From NCBI GenBank assembly GCA_021819085.1, contig JAKASJ010000014.1, positions 18,442 through 82,441 of the forward strand: DNA of 64,000 bases. The letters run 5' to 3'. Under the pieces are notes generated by a model. The model saw nothing but the letters and a program-made list of their open reading frames with translations, ran no database searches and was not told the DNA's origin. The translations under genes were made by a program, and so were the position numbers. This DNA is from Pseudomonadota bacterium. GTDB lineage: Bacteria; Pseudomonadota; Gammaproteobacteria; Acidiferrobacterales; UBA6901. Shown here one piece after another: positions 18,755 through 29,539 of this stretch; positions within the stretch are counted from its first letter, which is position 1; every line of letters begins with the position of its first letter.

Positions 18755-19795
18755 TCAATTTATTCGTCGCAGTTTCGGCAGCAGGCGCACAAGCTCCACG
18801 ATCGCCTTCTGATTGTGCGCCAGTCGCCGCAGTGCCGCCATCTCGTGCAGCACTTGCTTGCGGTCGGCCGCGGGAAACCCCATTACCTCGCTTCCGTCCC
18901 CGATGTCCTTGGTCACGCCGGCGTGCGCCAGCACGACGGCCTGCGAACCGATGGTGACATGGTCCACTACGCCGCATTGCGCGGCCAGCGTTACGTAGTC
19001 CTTGATCACCGTTGAACCGCCGATGCCGACCTGGCCACATAACAGCGAGCGCGCGCCGATCTGCACGTTGTGCGCGATATGTACCTGGTTATCGATCTTC
19101 GTACCCTCGCCCACACGCGTCTCCCACAGGGCGGCCCGGTCGATGCAGGTGTTGGCGCCGATCTCCACGTTCGATTCGATCACCGCGGTGCCCACCTGGG
19201 GGAATTTCACGTGTTCGCCATTGCGGAACTTGTAACCGAAGCCGTCCGAACCGATGACGACCCCGGAGTGAAGCACGACGTTGTTCCCGAGCTGCACTCC
19301 GTCGTAAAGCACCACGTTTGGGTGAAGTACGCAGTTATCGCCCAGCGTGACGCCATTGCCGATATGGCATCCGGCCTTTATCCAGCAGTTGCTGCCGAGG
19401 GTCGTGTGAGTGCCGATGGACGCGAACGCTTCCACGCATGTGCCTTTGCCGATGATCGCCGACGGATCGATGTGTGCCTTGGCGCTCAGCGTGCCGCAGC
19501 TTGTCTTTTGCGGATAAAGCCGGTGCAGGCAGGAGATGAATGCCAGCTCCGGATCGTCCACAGCCAGCAGACAGGTGTCGACATTCGAGGCATTGTCCGG
19601 TGTCCCCTTCTGCACGAGTATGGCGCTTGCTGTCGTGGTCTTGAGTTTGCATGCGTATTTCGGATTGCTGAGAAAGGTGAGCTGGTTTGCGCCGGCCTCA
19701 TCGATGTGGGCGGCAGAATCAATGGTCTGATGGGGGTTCCTTCCAAAGATGTCGGCACCGCACACCTCGGCAAGTTCGCTGATCGTGATGGTCAT
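18755..19795 (-). CDS. lpxD: UDP-3-O-acylglucosamine N-acyltransferase LpxD, outside the usual cluster
   Basis: LpxD adds the second acyl chain during lipid A synthesis, using acyl-ACP. The N-terminal uridine-binding domain (TISELAEVCGADIFG, NQLTFLSNPKYACKL) is followed by a left-handed beta-helix of isoleucine-rich hexapeptides. It contains VVIGSDGFGYKF and the catalytic histidine region IDNQVHIAHNVQIGARS, then a C-terminal helix. At 346 residues it is full length. The track start is TTG 19807, but ATG 19795 (MTITISELAEVC) fits better. lpxD normally lies in bamA-skp-lpxD-fabZ-lpxA. This copy is alone between mtaD and mtnA, so a second lpxD probably exists elsewhere. Confidence 0.9.
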   Translation of the reverse strand: MTITISELAEVCGADIFGRNPHQTIDSAAHIDEAGANQLTFLSNPKYACKLKTTTASAILVQKGTPDNASNVDTCLLAVDDPELAFISCLHRLYPQKTSCGTLSAKAHIDPSAIIGKGTCVEAFASIGTHTTLGSNCWIKAGCHIGNGVTLGDNCVLHPNVVLYDGVQLGNNVVLHSGVVIGSDGFGYKFRNGEHVKFPQVGTAVIESNVEIGANTCIDRAALWETRVGEGTKIDNQVHIAHNVQIGARSLLCGQVGIGGSTVIKDYVTLAAQCGVVDHVTIGSQAVVLAHAGVTKDIGDGSEVMGFPAADRKQVLHEMAALRRLAHNQKAIVELVRLLPKLRRIN

Positions 19796-21030
19796 GGGGC
19801 GTCCCAAACTGCGTTCTTTAATACAGATGGTGATGTTTGAATCTTAGTTGAAGGTTACTCAGAAGCCAGAAATCGGGGCAGGCACCCGGGTACCTGCGGA
19901 CCGGCGAGCGACGATTGCCGGTTGAGGCAGTCCGTGCGCCGGTGTGCGGCTCGAACTTCTCGCCGTTCTGCAGCGGCCGGCGTACAGTGCGCTTGGATGT
20001 CAGCATCGCACGTGTTCATCCGGTTCACGATCCGTGTGGGTAGTCCGGAAGCAAAGTGCAACGTCAGGCACTCCGGGAGGGGGACGCCGTGGGACCCTTC
20101 ACCGGATTTCGTGCATCCGCGTCGATTCATGCTCAGTCTGAGCCATGAGGCCGGCAAAAAGTTCACATGATGTCACGATTCACGGTACCGGCCGGTCTGC
20201 GCCATTGGCCTCGAGAATGGCCACCGGCTCGACGGATTTCGACAGCGCCGCAGGCCGTGGATCGGTGTGCGCTGATGCCGGGAGGCAATGCCGGCCGACC
20301 GTCCTGTGTTGGGGCGCAAGGTCATGCGGGCCTTTGCACGACGCGGTTGGCGGTTCGGTGCAGGCCAGTCTGTCGCAGTCTGGCGGTATACGGTGCTGCC
20401 TGCGGGAAGGTCATCGCGTGTGCGTCACGAGCGCCGGCCGTTCCCGGTGGGGTGTCCGATGGATTCGGCCACGGCATCCGGCAGCCGTCTTGAGCGGGAC
20501 GGCGCGCGGCATTGGCAGATCCTGCGGTTAATGAGACAGACCGGTGATTTTATTATTTAGTTATAACAATGTGTTACAGGATACATCTATACCGGGATCT
20601 CAGATTTCATGCCTGGGGACTTCCGCAACAGAGAGGCCTCAGACGGGGGCGGGACGCATTCCCGCTTGCCGTTGCACCGGATCATCTTTGGGCGCGCGGA
20701 GCGGCGCCGGATCCCCGTGCAAGACCTTCGGCCACAACGCTGCGGCTGCAGGCGGCCGGTTTTTCAGAATGCTCCGGGACGCCCACCGGCGGAAGCGCCC
20801 GGGCCTGTGGCGGACACCCTGTCGTGTGCCCGTGCGTCATCGGGTCCGCTGCCGGGTGGTGGAACCGTCTGGTATGATCCGCCGCGGTGCCGGGCGCCGC
20901 TGTCGGTGCACGGCGCGGGGGGTGCGCTGGTTCTTTGGCTCGTGGACCGGTGCGCGGAAGTCAGAGATGCTGCCCGCAAGGCGAGCGTTTGTGCCGAAAG
21001 CAGGCTGTGCCGCAAGGTGATGGGTGTCCG
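19796..21030. other. 1.2-kb region without a recognisable gene
   Basis: Six-frame ORFs here are short, arginine-, glycine- and proline-rich, and resemble no family. An AT-rich island, TTATTATTTAGTTATAACAA (20550-20569), stands out from the GC-rich surroundings and could hold a promoter, leaving a leader of about 430 bases before mtnA. I could not match the leader to a riboswitch or a structured RNA family by eye. Confidence 0.4.
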
Positions 21031-22098
21031 ATGAAGAATCCGCAGATTTCTGAAAACATTCCGTACGATCGAGTGCGGGCGGTGCAGTGGGAAAACGACC
21101 GGCTCAGTCTGATCGACCAGCGCCGCTTACCGGGCCGCACCGAAATGGTGGCACTCGGGCATCTGCCGGAATGCATCGACGCGATCCGGGACATGGTTGT
21201 GCGTGGCGCGCCTGCGATCGGTATCACCGCCGCCTATGCCGTGGTCCTGGCGGCACGAGACCGGTATCGCACCGATCCTGCAGGCTGGCGCAGCGCGCTT
21301 TTTTCCGATCTCGAGCTGCTGGCGGCGGCGCGCCCGACGGCGGTGAATCTGCGCTGGGCGGTGGAGCGCATGCGCTGCGTTGTCGAATCGGCAATCGGCG
21401 CCGACCCCGTGGCCCTTCTGCTGGCCGAGGCGCGCCGCATCCACGCAGAGGACATCGCCGCCAACCATCGCATGGGGACACTGGGCATGGCGTTGATCGA
21501 GCCCGGCAGCGGCGTGCTGACACACTGCAACACCGGTGCGCTCGCGACGGGCGGGTATGGCACGGCGCTTGGAGTGGTGCGCGCCGGATTTGCCGCCGGG
21601 CGCATCGGGCCGGTCTATGCCGACGAGACCCGCCCATGGCTGCAGGGTGCGCGGCTGACTGCCTGGGAACTGGTGCAGGAGAACATCCCGGTAACGCTGA
21701 TTGTCGAGGGGGCAGCGGCACAGCTCATGAAGGAGGGGCGCATACGCTGGGTGATCGTGGGTGCCGACCGCATCGCGGCCAACGGCGACACGGCCAACAA
21801 GATCGGTACCTACGGGCTGGCGGTGAGCGCGCGCTACCACGGCGTGAAATTCATGGTTGTCGCTCCGACCAGCAGCGTCGATATGACCATCACCGATGGT
21901 GGCGGGATCCCCATCGAAAGCCGTGACCCGGCTGAGGTGCTCAACTGTTCAGGAACGCGCACAGCTGCCGAGGGCGCCCAGGCATGGAACCCGGCATTCG
22001 ATGTTACCCCCGCGACGCTCATCGATGCCATTGTCACGGAAAAAGGCGTGGTCGAGGCGCCGTCGGCTGCGAAGATGCGGGCGCTTGCGGATTCCTGA
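21031..22098 (+). CDS. mtnA: S-methyl-5-thioribose-1-phosphate isomerase MtnA
   Basis: MtnA isomerises methylthioribose-1-phosphate to methylthioribulose-1-phosphate in methionine salvage. Motifs visible are [15 protein letters not shown] near residue 52, the catalytic cysteine in [17 protein letters not shown] near 162, [17 protein letters not shown], and the catalytic aspartate in [19 protein letters not shown] near 245. The length of 355 is typical. The track start at 20887 is extended through unrelated sequence. ATG 21031 ([15 protein letters not shown]) is the family-like start, with AAGGTG about 12 bases upstream. Together with mtaD it marks a methylthioadenosine recycling function. Later mtn genes (mtnB, mtnC, mtnD) are not in the window. 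Confidence 0.94.
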   Translation: MKNPQISENIPYDRVRAVQWENDRLSLIDQRRLPGRTEMVALGHLPECIDAIRDMVVRGAPAIGITAAYAVVLAARDRYRTDPAGWRSALFSDLELLAAARPTAVNLRWAVERMRCVVESAIGADPVALLLAEARRIHAEDIAANHRMGTLGMALIEPGSGVLTHCNTGALATGGYGTALGVVRAGFAAGRIGPVYADETRPWLQGARLTAWELVQENIPVTLIVEGAAAQLMKEGRIRWVIVGADRIAANGDTANKIGTYGLAVSARYHGVKFMVVAPTSSVDMTITDGGGIPIESRDPAEVLNCSGTRTAAEGAQAWNPAFDVTPATLIDAIVTEKGVVEAPSAAKMRALADS

Positions 22099-22684
22099 GC
22101 CACCTGTGCTGACTCCGTGCAGGAGGCAGGCGGATCGCATCTGACTGCGCGGCTGCGCTGGCTGCGGGCGGGCTGCCCATGGATGTCAGGGGCAGGTCAA
22201 CGACTGCCTGGCCGCGCAAACGGTTGCGCAAGCGTGGCGATGGTTGCGTGGCGGTGCAAGCCGGCCAGCCCCCGTTCGCAGATGGCCGATCACACGGGTG
22301 TGTACCATAACGCATATTACGAGGACGGACCCGGATGGCGGCAGGGGCGCCTTCTCGTCAGCGCGAGCCCAAGGAAGATGTACGCACGGCCGTACCTCTG
22401 CGCCTGATGCAGATCAACAAAATGCGCAGACCGGACCCCGGTATACGGGCGTGGGCTGGATAGTACAGAATAATCGGCTATACGTTTTCAACGTAACCAT
22501 CGAAAAACGGATGTTGTAGCAATTCATGGCGGTCGGCTTGGTCATCACCATCCGGCAGGGACGCTCTGGAGCGGTTAAAGATGACGACGTACAAATTCGA
22601 TTTCCTGCCGTGGTTCTCTGGTCCCAACCACGCCTGCCGTAGTTCCGCGCCGCCTCCGCGCCCGGGAAAGGATGAACGGCGGGC
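22099..22684. other. Gene-free spacer before the c-di-GMP protein
   Basis: Nothing in these 586 bases resembles a protein-coding gene. An AT-richer patch near 22465-22520 (AGAATAATCGGCTATACGTT) may contain the promoter of the downstream gene. No terminator with a clear T-tract was found after mtnA. Confidence 0.4.
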
Positions 22685-25360
22685 ATGAGGACGGTCCACG
22701 CAATCAGAGATGATTCGCATATTTTCCAGTTCTTGGGGCTGACTGACGCCGATTTCTCGCTTCTGGAAAAATATCGCGGTGCGATCGTTCAGGATGCCGA
22801 GATCCTGGCACGGGATTTCCATGATTATCTCCTGCGCCTTCCGGCGATGGCCACGGCGCCGGGTCACTGCCCTGCGGAGCACCTGGAGCGACTTTCCCGC
22901 AGGCAGGCCGCACACGTCCGGGTACTGCTGACCAGCCGTCTGGGTGTCGCCTGGACGGCAAGCGTGCGGGACGTGGTCCGGCTTCACCACGTTCTGGGCA
23001 TCGAGCCTCATTGGGTGTCGGGAGCCTATATGCTGTGCTGGCGTCACTGGGCACATGCTGTGGAAGCGGACGTTCCCCAAGGCCACCGCATGCCCCTACG
23101 CGAGGCGCTCCTGCGGCTGCTCGTCGGCGATCTCATGGCGCAGCTGGACGGGTATGCCCGCGCCGCCCAGGAGCCCTGCGACGAGCGACTGCTGGTGTTC
23201 GACGTCCTGCTGCGGACGCTCTCCATGCCCGAGGTCGCGGACGATCCCGACAGCAACCGGCTGTTGAACGAGCTGTGCGGCGGACTCGTCAGCCATGGCG
23301 CGGCTGACTGGGCAGGTTATGCCGTGCAGGACGAGGACAATCTGTTGATATTTCGTTGTGCGACCGGCGAGTTGCTGACCGATTTGCATATCCCGCGCAC
23401 GCCGCTCGATCCGTCCTGGACGGCTCTCGAGAGCGGCGAGGCCGTGACGGTGTCGGTGAACGATCTGCGGGCACCGCCATGGATGGCGCAGCTGCGCGGG
23501 CACCTCACGGAGATCGCCTGCCTGCCGTTCGGACACGGCACGCTGCGCGCCGTAGGAATGATCGGCTCTCGCGAGCCAGGATACTTCGCGCGTGTGGGTC
23601 CTGGCTATTTTCTTGCCTTCGTCCGTCTGGGGGATCTGGTGCTGCGGATGCGGGCGCAATCGCAGGAGGATCCCTTGACCGGTCTGCCCAACCGGCGATT
23701 CTTTTTCGAGCGCCTGCAGCAAGCCTGCCTTCAGAACGACAAGCGCTCACTGCTGCTGGGTGTGGGAATGCTTGATCTCGACGGCTTCAAGCAGGTCAAC
23801 GACCGGCTCGGGCATGCGGCCGGGGACGTGCTGCTGTGCCAGGTGGTTGCGCGCCTGAAGCTTGCGCTGCGGGCCGGCGACACCCTGGCGCGCATGGGGG
23901 GTGATGAGTTCGGGCTGCTGCTTCCCGATCTGGAACGGATGGACGATCTCGACGCCATCTGTGAGCGGGTCTCGGAAGGTCTGCGCCGGCCCTTCAGCAT
24001 CCACGGCGAACCGGTCACCATTTCCGGCAGTCTCGGGTTCACCGTACATCCGGTCGACGAGGGTGATGCCGAAGGCCTTGTGCGGCATGCCGACCTCGCG
24101 CTGTACGCTGCCAAGGAGCAGGGGCGCGACCAGTACCAGCTGCACACGCTCAGCCTGGATGCGCGCATCAGCAATGAGGCATCGGTGCGCGAAAAGGTGG
24201 ACCTCGCTCTGCGCGAGGGGCGGCTGCTGCTTCATTACCAGCCCGTCGTCGCCATGGGTGGCACTGGCGCAGGATCGAGCGTAGTGGGGTTCGAGGCTCT
24301 GCTCAGGCTGAATGATGGGCACGGGACGCTGTTGACGCCGGCTGATTTCGGCGGCGCCCTGGATCATGTCCGTCTCGGCCGCTCCATCGGGCGTTTTGTT
24401 CTCTCCTCGGCGCTTGCCGAGGCCGAAGTCTGGCACCGCCAGGGACTGGCGCTGCGCATCTGCATCAATATCAGCGCTTTGCATCTGCTGGATCCACGAT
24501 TCCACGCGGACCTCCAAGAGGCGCTCGCCCGTCATGCGGATCTGGCCGCCCGCTATGTCGAGATCGAAATAACCGAAAGCGCCCCGCTGCGGGACTTCGA
24601 AGCAGCGCAGCGCGTGCTCGAGGACTGCATGCGCCTGGGTGTGCGCATTTCGCTGGATGACTTCGGAACCGGCAATGCCTCACTCGTTTACCTGCAGAAG
24701 ATACCGGCCCACACCCTGAAGATCGACCGCAGTTTCGTGCGCGACATCCTCGATGATCCGCGCGACCTGGCCATCGTATCCGGGCTCATCATGACGGCCC
24801 GCATGCTTGGTCTGGATGTGGTTGCCGAGGGGGTAGAGACTTCCCGCCAGGCGGCGCTGCTGACCGACATCCAGTGCCGCCTGCTGCAGGGCTATTTTGT
24901 TGCGCGCCCCATGCTCGCAGAGGCGGTGCCGGCGTGGTTGCAGCAGTATCGGTCCGGTCCCGGCAGTATCATGCAGGAAGCGGGATTCCCGCCCCCGGCC
25001 CCGATCGGTTATGCGGCCGACAGCATCTTCCGGGCACATACCCATCGGGTGCACCAGTTCGTGGCGGCTCTGGAAGGAAAGGAACCGTTTCCGGCCCTCG
25101 TGCTGGAGGTCTATACCGAGACGCAGTGCCATCTCGGGCGGTGGCTGGAGCACGAAGGATTTGCGCGCTTCGGCCTGAATCCGGTCTACCCCGCCCTGCG
25201 GGAGCGCCATGCCCGGACCCACCGGCTGGCCCGTGAGGCCCGGTTGTATCTGGATGCCAATAAGGAGGCCGATGCCTTGCTCACCGGCCGGCTTCTGCAG
25301 ATCGAAAACGATGCCCTGATGGCAGAGTTGAGGGTGTTGCTGGAGAACGGTGGCGCCTGA
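22685..25360 (+). CDS. Globin-coupled GGDEF-EAL protein with GAF-like and C-terminal CZB zinc-sensing domains
   Basis: This 891-residue protein combines c-di-GMP synthesis and breakdown domains with two sensors. Residues about 1-150 resemble a haem globin-coupled sensor (VVRLHHVLGIEPHWVSGAYM has the proximal-histidine pattern). Residues about 170-310 look GAF-like. The GGDEF domain has DPLTGLPNRR, RMGGDEFGLLLPD near 404, and an I-site RAGD upstream. The EAL domain starts at VGFEALLRLND near 536 and keeps NIS, EIEITES, SLDDFGTGNAS, LKIDRSFV, VVAEGVET and QGYFVARPM, so both catalytic centres look intact. From about residue 780, HTHRVHQF, TQCHLGRWLEH and ERHARTH form a CZB domain, known to bind zinc. 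O2 or redox and zinc sensing by one enzyme is inference. It is monocistronic. Confidence 0.9.
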   Translation: MRTVHAIRDDSHIFQFLGLTDADFSLLEKYRGAIVQDAEILARDFHDYLLRLPAMATAPGHCPAEHLERLSRRQAAHVRVLLTSRLGVAWTASVRDVVRLHHVLGIEPHWVSGAYMLCWRHWAHAVEADVPQGHRMPLREALLRLLVGDLMAQLDGYARAAQEPCDERLLVFDVLLRTLSMPEVADDPDSNRLLNELCGGLVSHGAADWAGYAVQDEDNLLIFRCATGELLTDLHIPRTPLDPSWTALESGEAVTVSVNDLRAPPWMAQLRGHLTEIACLPFGHGTLRAVGMIGSREPGYFARVGPGYFLAFVRLGDLVLRMRAQSQEDPLTGLPNRRFFFERLQQACLQNDKRSLLLGVGMLDLDGFKQVNDRLGHAAGDVLLCQVVARLKLALRAGDTLARMGGDEFGLLLPDLERMDDLDAICERVSEGLRRPFSIHGEPVTISGSLGFTVHPVDEGDAEGLVRHADLALYAAKEQGRDQYQLHTLSLDARISNEASVREKVDLALREGRLLLHYQPVVAMGGTGAGSSVVGFEALLRLNDGHGTLLTPADFGGALDHVRLGRSIGRFVLSSALAEAEVWHRQGLALRICINISALHLLDPRFHADLQEALARHADLAARYVEIEITESAPLRDFEAAQRVLEDCMRLGVRISLDDFGTGNASLVYLQKIPAHTLKIDRSFVRDILDDPRDLAIVSGLIMTARMLGLDVVAEGVETSRQAALLTDIQCRLLQGYFVARPMLAEAVPAWLQQYRSGPGSIMQEAGFPPPAPIGYAADSIFRAHTHRVHQFVAALEGKEPFPALVLEVYTETQCHLGRWLEHEGFARFGLNPVYPALRERHARTHRLAREARLYLDANKEADALLTGRLLQIENDALMAELRVLLENGGA

Positions 25361-25858
25361 CATGGCGCCGCGGCCTGAGCCGGACCGGTCGCGGGACGAA
25401 TGTGGGTCGCATAGGGTGGGCCGGATCTCCCGTCGGGTGCGGTTGCCGTGATCCGGCGCAGCAAAAGCGGGTGGGGTCGACGGCCGATTGACCCGTCAAG
25501 ATGAAATGGGCGGCCTCCCGCGCGCGCACGGCCGCTTCCGGACCAGGCATCCGTCACCTTGGCGCTGTTCGCGCCGAACCAACCCCTTCCCGGAATCACG
25601 GGCGCCCGACTGCGCGCAATCCGGACGGCGACGCCGGAGATCGACCGATCCTTCCGGGCTGCCGGCGGGCGCTGGCGCTGCGCTGCGCGTACAGCAGGTC
25701 GCGAGTGCAGCGGGAATGGCTTCCGTGCTAAAATTCGTTTTTTCCGGAGTGCCGATCCGAGCCTCGCAGGACTGAGCTGATGTGCAAGAACAGCGACAAA
25801 AAAGCGCTCTGTCCTCGGGTTCTGGCTGAGCTAACGTCCCCATAGCGGCATCGAAAAA
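25361..25858 (+). promoter_or_regulatory. gyrA upstream region with extended -10 promoter
   Basis: No gene is seen here. TGC-TAAAAT at 25726-25734 is an extended -10 element in an otherwise GC-rich spacer, followed by a T-run (TTCGTTTTTTCC). It is the best gyrA promoter candidate and implies a leader of about 120 bases. The leader holds AGAAC and GTTCT segments that could pair. Confidence 0.45.
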
Positions 25859-28435
25859 ATGGAACAATTCGCCAAAGAGACGATTCCTGTCAATCTAGAA
25901 CAGGAGATGCGCCAGTCGTATCTCGATTACGCGATGAGCGTGATCGTCGGCCGCGCGCTCCCCGATGTCCGCGATGGTCTCAAACCGGTGCACCGCCGCA
26001 TTCTCTACGCCCAGCACCAGGCCAACAATGTCTGGAACCGGGCGTACGTCAAGTGCGCGCGCATCGTCGGTGACGTGCTCGGCAAATTCCACCCGCACGG
26101 AGATACGGCCACCTACGATGCGCTGGTACGCATGGCGCAGGACTTTTCGATGCGCTACCTGCTGACCGACGGACAGGGAAACTTCGGGTCGATCGACGGC
26201 GATCCGCCGGCTGCCTATCGCTATACCGAATGCCGCATGACCAGGCTCGCCTCGGAAATGCTGGCGGACATCGAGATGGAGACCGTTGACTTCGCGCCGA
26301 ACTACGACGGCAAGGAGTTCGAGCCGGTCGTGCTGCCGACACGGCTGCCCAACCTGCTTGTGAACGGGTCCTCCGGCATCGCCGTGGGCATGGCCACCAA
26401 TATACCTCCGCACAATCTCACCGAGATCGTCAATGCCTGCATGGCCCTGATAGACGATGAAAGCATAACGGTGGACGGATTGATGGAGCACGTGCCGGGG
26501 CCGGATTTTCCGACGGCCGCGGTCATCAACGGCAGCGCCGGAATCCGCGAGGCCTATCGCACCGGACGTGGCAAGATCTACGTACGTGCACGCGTGTCGA
26601 TCGAGACCGACGAGAAGCGTGGCCGCCAGTCGATCATCGTGACCGAGCTTCCCTACCAGGTAAACAAGGCCCGGCTCCTGGAAAAGATCGCCGAGCTCGT
26701 CAAGGAGGGCAAGCTGGAAGGCATTTCGGAGCTGCGCGACGAGTCGGACAAGTCCGGAATGCGCATGGTGATCGAACTCAAGCGCGGCGAGGTGGCCGAT
26801 GTCGTGCTGAACAATCTCTACCAGCACACGGCGCTGCAGAGCGTATTCGGCATCAACATGGTGGCGCTCGACGGCGGCCAGCCGCGCGTGCTCAACCTGA
26901 AGGAGATCATCGAGGCGTTCGTACGCCACCGCCGCGAAGTGGTCACGCGCCGCACGCTCTTCGATCTGCGCAAGTCGCGCGAGCGCGCCCATATCCTGGA
27001 GGGCCTGGCGGTTGCGCTGGAGAACATCGACGCCGTGATCACCCTGATCAGGGCCGCGGGCGATCCGGCCACGGCCAAGCTCGGGCTCATGCAGCGGACG
27101 TGGCCGGCGAAGATCGTCGGCAGCATGCTGGAGCGCGCGGACAGCTCCCTGTCGCGGCCTGCGGGGCTCGAAGCCGCATACGGGCTAAGTCCGGACGGCT
27201 ACCGTCTGACGGAAATCCAGGCGCAGGCGATCCTCGATCTGCGTCTGCACCGGCTGACCGGGCTAGAGCGCGAAAAGATTCGCGGCGAGTACGAGGAGAT
27301 CCTGGAAAAGATCCGGGATCTGCTGGATATCCTGCAGAGCCACGAGCGGCTTATGCGTGTTATCCGCGAGGAACTCAGCGTGCTGCGCGCGGAGTATGGG
27401 GACAAGCGGCGCACCGAGATCCAGGAGAGCCAGGTGGCGCTCAGTCTCGAGGACCTGATCGCCGAAGAGGATGTCGTGGTCACGCTGTCGCATGCCGGGT
27501 ACGTGAAAGCCCAGCCGCTCGACGATTACCGCGCCCAGCGCCGTGGCGGACGCGGCAAGTCCGCAACTTCGATGAAAGAAGAGGATTTTGTCGACAAGCT
27601 TTTCATAGCCAACACCCACGACACGATCCTGTGCTTCTCCAACCGCGGAAAGGTCTACTGGCTCAAGGTCTACGAGATTCCGCAGGCCGGGCGCGGGGCG
27701 CGAGGCAGGCCCATTGTCAATCTGCTGCCGCTGGAAGACGGCGAACGCATCAATGCCATCCTCCCGGTGCGCACGTTCGAGGAGGGCAAGACCGTTTTCA
27801 TGGCCACCTCCGACGGAACCGTGAAGAAGACGGCGCTCAGCGAATTCTCCCGGCCGCGCGCGAGCGGCATCATCGCGGTCGAGCTGGTCGATGGCAACTG
27901 CCTGATCGGGGTCGGTCTGACCGACGGGAGCTGCGACATCCTGCTGTTCAGTACCGCCGGCAAGGTCATACGCTTCGGCGAGGCGGATGTGCGCACCATG
28001 GGGCGCGCGGCGCGCGGCGTGCGCGGCATTGCGCTGCCGGAAGGGCAGGCGGTCGTGTCGCTGATCATCGCGGGTGCGGCCGAGGCCGAGGCCACGGTCC
28101 TGACGGCGACGGTCCGGGGTTACGGCAAACGCACGCCGCTGTCCGAGTATCCCAGGCATGGTCGCGGCGGCCAGGGCGTGATTTCCATCCAGGTGAGCGA
28201 GCGCAATGGCCCGGTAGTGGGTGCGACCCTGGTGCGCGCCGACGACGAGGTGATGCTCATTACCGATGGCGGCACGTTGATCCGCACGCGCGTCAGCGAG
28301 ATTTCGGTGGTTGGCCGCAATACGCTCGGCGTGCGCCTGATCGAGCTGGGCGAGGGCGAGAAGCTGGTCGGAGTAGAAAAGGTGGCCGAGTCCGAAGGCG
28401 ACGAAGGCGCGAAAGATCTGCAGCAAAATTCCTGA
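25859..28435 (+). CDS. gyrA: DNA gyrase subunit A
   Basis: GyrA forms the DNA cleavage and religation part of gyrase, which introduces negative supercoils. The N-terminal winged helix carries [16 protein letters not shown], the quinolone-resistance region [20 protein letters not shown] (Thr at the E. coli Ser83 position, as in Pseudomonas) and the catalytic tyrosine in YRYTECRM near residue 122. The C-terminal beta-pinwheel begins with the GyrA box QRRGGRGK near residue 560. At 858 residues it is near the E. coli size. It heads a run of same-strand genes, with serC 13 bases downstream, matching the gyrA-serC-pheA order of pseudomonads. Confidence 0.98.
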   Translation: MEQFAKETIPVNLEQEMRQSYLDYAMSVIVGRALPDVRDGLKPVHRRILYAQHQANNVWNRAYVKCARIVGDVLGKFHPHGDTATYDALVRMAQDFSMRYLLTDGQGNFGSIDGDPPAAYRYTECRMTRLASEMLADIEMETVDFAPNYDGKEFEPVVLPTRLPNLLVNGSSGIAVGMATNIPPHNLTEIVNACMALIDDESITVDGLMEHVPGPDFPTAAVINGSAGIREAYRTGRGKIYVRARVSIETDEKRGRQSIIVTELPYQVNKARLLEKIAELVKEGKLEGISELRDESDKSGMRMVIELKRGEVADVVLNNLYQHTALQSVFGINMVALDGGQPRVLNLKEIIEAFVRHRREVVTRRTLFDLRKSRERAHILEGLAVALENIDAVITLIRAAGDPATAKLGLMQRTWPAKIVGSMLERADSSLSRPAGLEAAYGLSPDGYRLTEIQAQAILDLRLHRLTGLEREKIRGEYEEILEKIRDLLDILQSHERLMRVIREELSVLRAEYGDKRRTEIQESQVALSLEDLIAEEDVVVTLSHAGYVKAQPLDDYRAQRRGGRGKSATSMKEEDFVDKLFIANTHDTILCFSNRGKVYWLKVYEIPQAGRGARGRPIVNLLPLEDGERINAILPVRTFEEGKTVFMATSDGTVKKTALSEFSRPRASGIIAVELVDGNCLIGVGLTDGSCDILLFSTAGKVIRFGEADVRTMGRAARGVRGIALPEGQAVVSLIIAGAAEAEATVLTATVRGYGKRTPLSEYPRHGRGGQGVISIQVSERNGPVVGATLVRADDEVMLITDGGTLIRTRVSEISVVGRNTLGVRLIELGEGEKLVGVEKVAESEGDEGAKDLQQNS

Positions 28436-28448
28436 AGGTGAAACCCTG

Positions 28449-29534
28449 ATGACGAGATTGTTCAATTTCGGTGCGGGGCCGGCGGTATTGCCGCTGGCGG
28501 TGCTCGAGCGTGCGCGCGAGGAACTCGTAGACTGGCATGGCTCGGGCATGTCGGTGATGGAGATGAGCCATCGCGGCAAGGAATTCATGGGAATCGCCGA
28601 GAAGGCCGAGCGCGATCTGCGCGATCTGCTGGCGATTCCGGCCGAATACAAGGTGCTGTTCCTGCAGGGCGGGGCGAGCGCGCAGTTCGCCATGGTTCCC
28701 ATGAACCTGCTGCGCGGAAAGAGCACGGCCGACTACATCAACACCGGCGAATGGTCGAAGAAGGCGATCAAGGAAGCGGGCAAGTTCTGCCGGGTGAACG
28801 TGGCAGCCAGCTCCGAGGCGTCGAAATTCACTACGGTGCCGGTGCGTGGCGAGTGGCGCCTCAATCCCGACGCCGCATATGTCCACTACACGCCCAACGA
28901 GACCATCGGCGGCGTCGAATTCCACGATGTTCCGGACGTCGGACAGGCCGTGCTGGTCGCCGACATGTCCTCGACCATTCTTTCGCGGCCCATCGACGTG
29001 CGTCGCTTCGGGCTCATCTATGCCGGCGCGCAGAAGAACATCGGTCCGGCAGGGCTCACGATCGTGATCGTGCGCGAGGATCTGCTCGGACAGACGCTGG
29101 CGGGTACGCCGACCATGTTCGACTACAAGATCCAGGCCGACAACGGGTCGATGTACAACACGCCGCCGGTCTACGCCTGGTACGTCGCCGGGCTGGTATT
29201 CGAATGGCTGAAGGACCTCGGCGGGCTGCGCGCCATCGCTGAAATCAACTTGCGCAAGGCCGAGAAGCTCTATGCCTGCATCGACAGCAGCGATGGGTTC
29301 TACCGCAACCCGGTCGAGCGCAAGTGCCGTTCGTGGATGAACGTGCCGTTTACGCTGCTCGACCCGGCGCTCGACGATGCCTTCCTCAAGGGCGCCAAGG
29401 CTGCCGGCCTCCTGCAGCTCAAGGGGCACCGCTCCGTCGGCGGGATGCGCGCGAGCATCTACAATGCCATGCCCGAGGAGGGTATCGATGCGCTCATCCA
29501 CTACATGCGAGAGTTCCGTAATAAACAAGGTTAA
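28449..29534 (+). CDS. serC: Phosphoserine aminotransferase SerC
   Basis: SerC is a PLP enzyme that transaminates 3-phosphohydroxypyruvate to phosphoserine and also serves pyridoxal phosphate synthesis. The start [46 protein letters not shown], and the PLP-lysine segment [13 protein letters not shown] near residue 196 are all canonical. The length of 361 is typical of the family. It lies 13 bases after gyrA and 5 bases before the dehydrogenase gene, so serC and serA form a serine-synthesis pair on one message. Confidence 0.97.
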   Translation: MTRLFNFGAGPAVLPLAVLERAREELVDWHGSGMSVMEMSHRGKEFMGIAEKAERDLRDLLAIPAEYKVLFLQGGASAQFAMVPMNLLRGKSTADYINTGEWSKKAIKEAGKFCRVNVAASSEASKFTTVPVRGEWRLNPDAAYVHYTPNETIGGVEFHDVPDVGQAVLVADMSSTILSRPIDVRRFGLIYAGAQKNIGPAGLTIVIVREDLLGQTLAGTPTMFDYKIQADNGSMYNTPPVYAWYVAGLVFEWLKDLGGLRAIAEINLRKAEKLYACIDSSDGFYRNPVERKCRSWMNVPFTLLDPALDDAFLKGAKAAGLLQLKGHRSVGGMRASIYNAMPEEGIDALIHYMREFRNKQG

Positions 29535-29539
29535 CAGAA

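Noticed and set aside
20544-21020. 158-residue plus-strand ORF upstream of mtnA
   Set aside because: Arginine/glycine/proline-rich composition without any recognisable motif, and it has overlapping rivals in other frames.
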